Assembly (NCBI RefSeq): GCF_025118155.1
Contig: NW_026251387.1
Coordinates: forward strand, 757,001-821,000
DNA from: Cokeromyces recurvatus
Taxonomy: Eukaryota > Mucoromycota > Mucoromycetes > Mucorales > Mucoraceae
Length of the DNA: 64,000 nucleotides
Direction: 5' to 3'
Position 1 is the stretch's first letter. Each line of letters begins with the position of its first letter. Both the position numbers and the translations under genes were made by a program. Shown here one piece after another: positions 63,238 to 64,000 of the stretch. A model generated the notes under the pieces. The model worked only from the letters and a program-made list of their open reading frames with translations. It ran no database searches and had not been told where the DNA came from.

Positions 63238-63981
63238 TTATCTATGCTTTGAATAGGGTCCAAAGCGCTCTCTTTCTTTTTTAGCTTTAACATCAATGTT
63301 ACGCTCTTTCCAGTTACTTTTACGCAATTTAATAGGTCTATTTCCAACATATTTACCTAATAATACATATTTTTATTAATTAGTATATACTTCATAATTA
63401 ACCCGAAACATGCTAAAACATTTACCATTCATTTCTCTCCAAGCTCTAACAAAGTCATCAGGATCCTTAAAACTTATAAAACCAAATCCTTTTGATTTTA
63501 AAGTTCGATTATCACGTACAACTCGTGTTCTTAATAGACTAGGATACTTTGAAAACGCTTTATACAAAAGTTCATCAGTTACCTCATTACCCAAATCACC
63601 TGCAAATAAACGATAATCATTTTGATCCCATTCTTCTAACGTAGGATCCTCCCATACTTCTCCGCCTGCTACTCTAACAGTCGTTTTTTTCTTTTTCTTT
63701 TTATTGTCATTTGATGCTGATGTTGAGGTTGTTGCTGTTGTTGTTGTTGTTGCATTTGCAGATTGAGGTCCTGTATAGCCGGTCTTTGATACGATAACAG
63801 GACCCACTGGATTATTAGGATTAGCGGTTGAGGGATAATATATTTTAGGTGCTAGATTATTTGCTGTTGTTGTTGTTGTTGTATTAGTAGTGATGGATGT
63901 CCTAAGCGGTATAGTAGAAGTGGCAGTAGAAGTTAAAGGTGAAGCTGCTACAGGTGTTGTATTGTATTTTGGAGTTGCCAT
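63238..63981 (-). CDS. RBM42-like RNA-binding protein (5' end may lie outside)
   Basis: Exons 63426-63981 and 63238-63356 join in phase 1. From the ATG at 63979-63981 the product has about 224 residues. A Thr/Ser/Ala-rich N-terminus is followed by VRVAGGEVWEDPTLEEWDQN, then a single RRM: DYRLFAGDLGNEVTDELLYK, AFSKYPSLLRTRVVRDNRT, KSKGFGFISFKDPDDFVRAW and YVGNRPIKLRKSNWKERN, ending GPYSKHR. This is the RBM42 arrangement, an RNA-binding protein found with splicing factors. The frame stays open upstream of this ATG to the window edge (AAIQSA), so an earlier start beyond 64000 is likely. Its 3' end is 75 bp from the TM2 gene. Confidence 0.9.
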
Positions 63982-64000
63982 TGCTGATTGAATGGCAGCA

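Overview
This window is nuclear DNA of an AT-rich, intron-dense fungus, most likely an early-diverging one of the Mucoromycota type. The inference rests on several things seen here: many short introns (about 50-110 nt) with GT..AG ends, fungal-specific genes (PIL1 eisosome BAR protein, SUR7-like protein, SUR2, LDB17, MGA2/SPT23-like factor, neutral trehalase, PHO80-like cyclin), retention of UBE2S (to my knowledge absent from the model yeasts), and degenerate elements that resemble repeat families I associate with Mucoromycota. Species was not determined. Exon boundaries below were worked out by hand from reading phase and splice signals; most are phase-consistent, and doubtful ones are marked.

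Layout. 1-703: 5' part of S-formylglutathione hydrolase (minus strand, runs off the left edge). 1434-6149: a graveyard of four decayed minus-strand element genes (Rpn-like PD-(D/E)XK nuclease, DDE transposase fragment, a serine-recombinase-like protein, and a longer IS630/Tc1-type transposase). 6492-11359: MED14. 12370-12440: tRNA-Pro. 13863-15752: cytochrome P450. 16739-17900: unrecognised three-exon gene. 18973-29212: a group of membrane-organisation and trafficking genes: FHIP-like, PIL1, SUR7-like, SUR2 and LDB17/SPIN90-like. 29340-29860: non-LTR reverse transcriptase remnant. 30330-31011: cytochrome b5-like heme-binding (MAPR) protein. 32266-34986: STE20-like kinase convergent with UBE2S. 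37156-37227: tRNA-Gln. 38720-42083: RPS14 and a USP12/46-type deubiquitinase. 43653-48525: eIF3g and an MGA2/SPT23-like factor. 49764-53652: SMG6/EST1-like PIN nuclease. 54003-56737: neutral trehalase. 57211-57983: PHO80-like cyclin. 59364-63162: a four-TM protein, a small conserved-looking protein and a TM2 protein. 63238 to the right edge: RBM42-like RNA-binding protein.

Most genes are unrelated housekeeping loci in alternating orientation, with no operon-like organisation. The exception is 22515-29212. There the eisosome scaffold PIL1, a SUR7/claudin-like membrane protein, the sphingoid-base C4-hydroxylase SUR2 and the endocytic actin regulator LDB17 sit next to each other, and PIL1 and SUR7-like share one divergent promoter region containing a 65-nt T tract. 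Other notable structures are a 14-nt microexon that supplies the catalytic-Cys box of the deubiquitinase, an in-frame TAA inside a possible 18-nt intron in the FHIP-like gene plus a second frame break at an A10 run, and recurrent nonsense codons in element remnants, several of them plausibly C-to-T.
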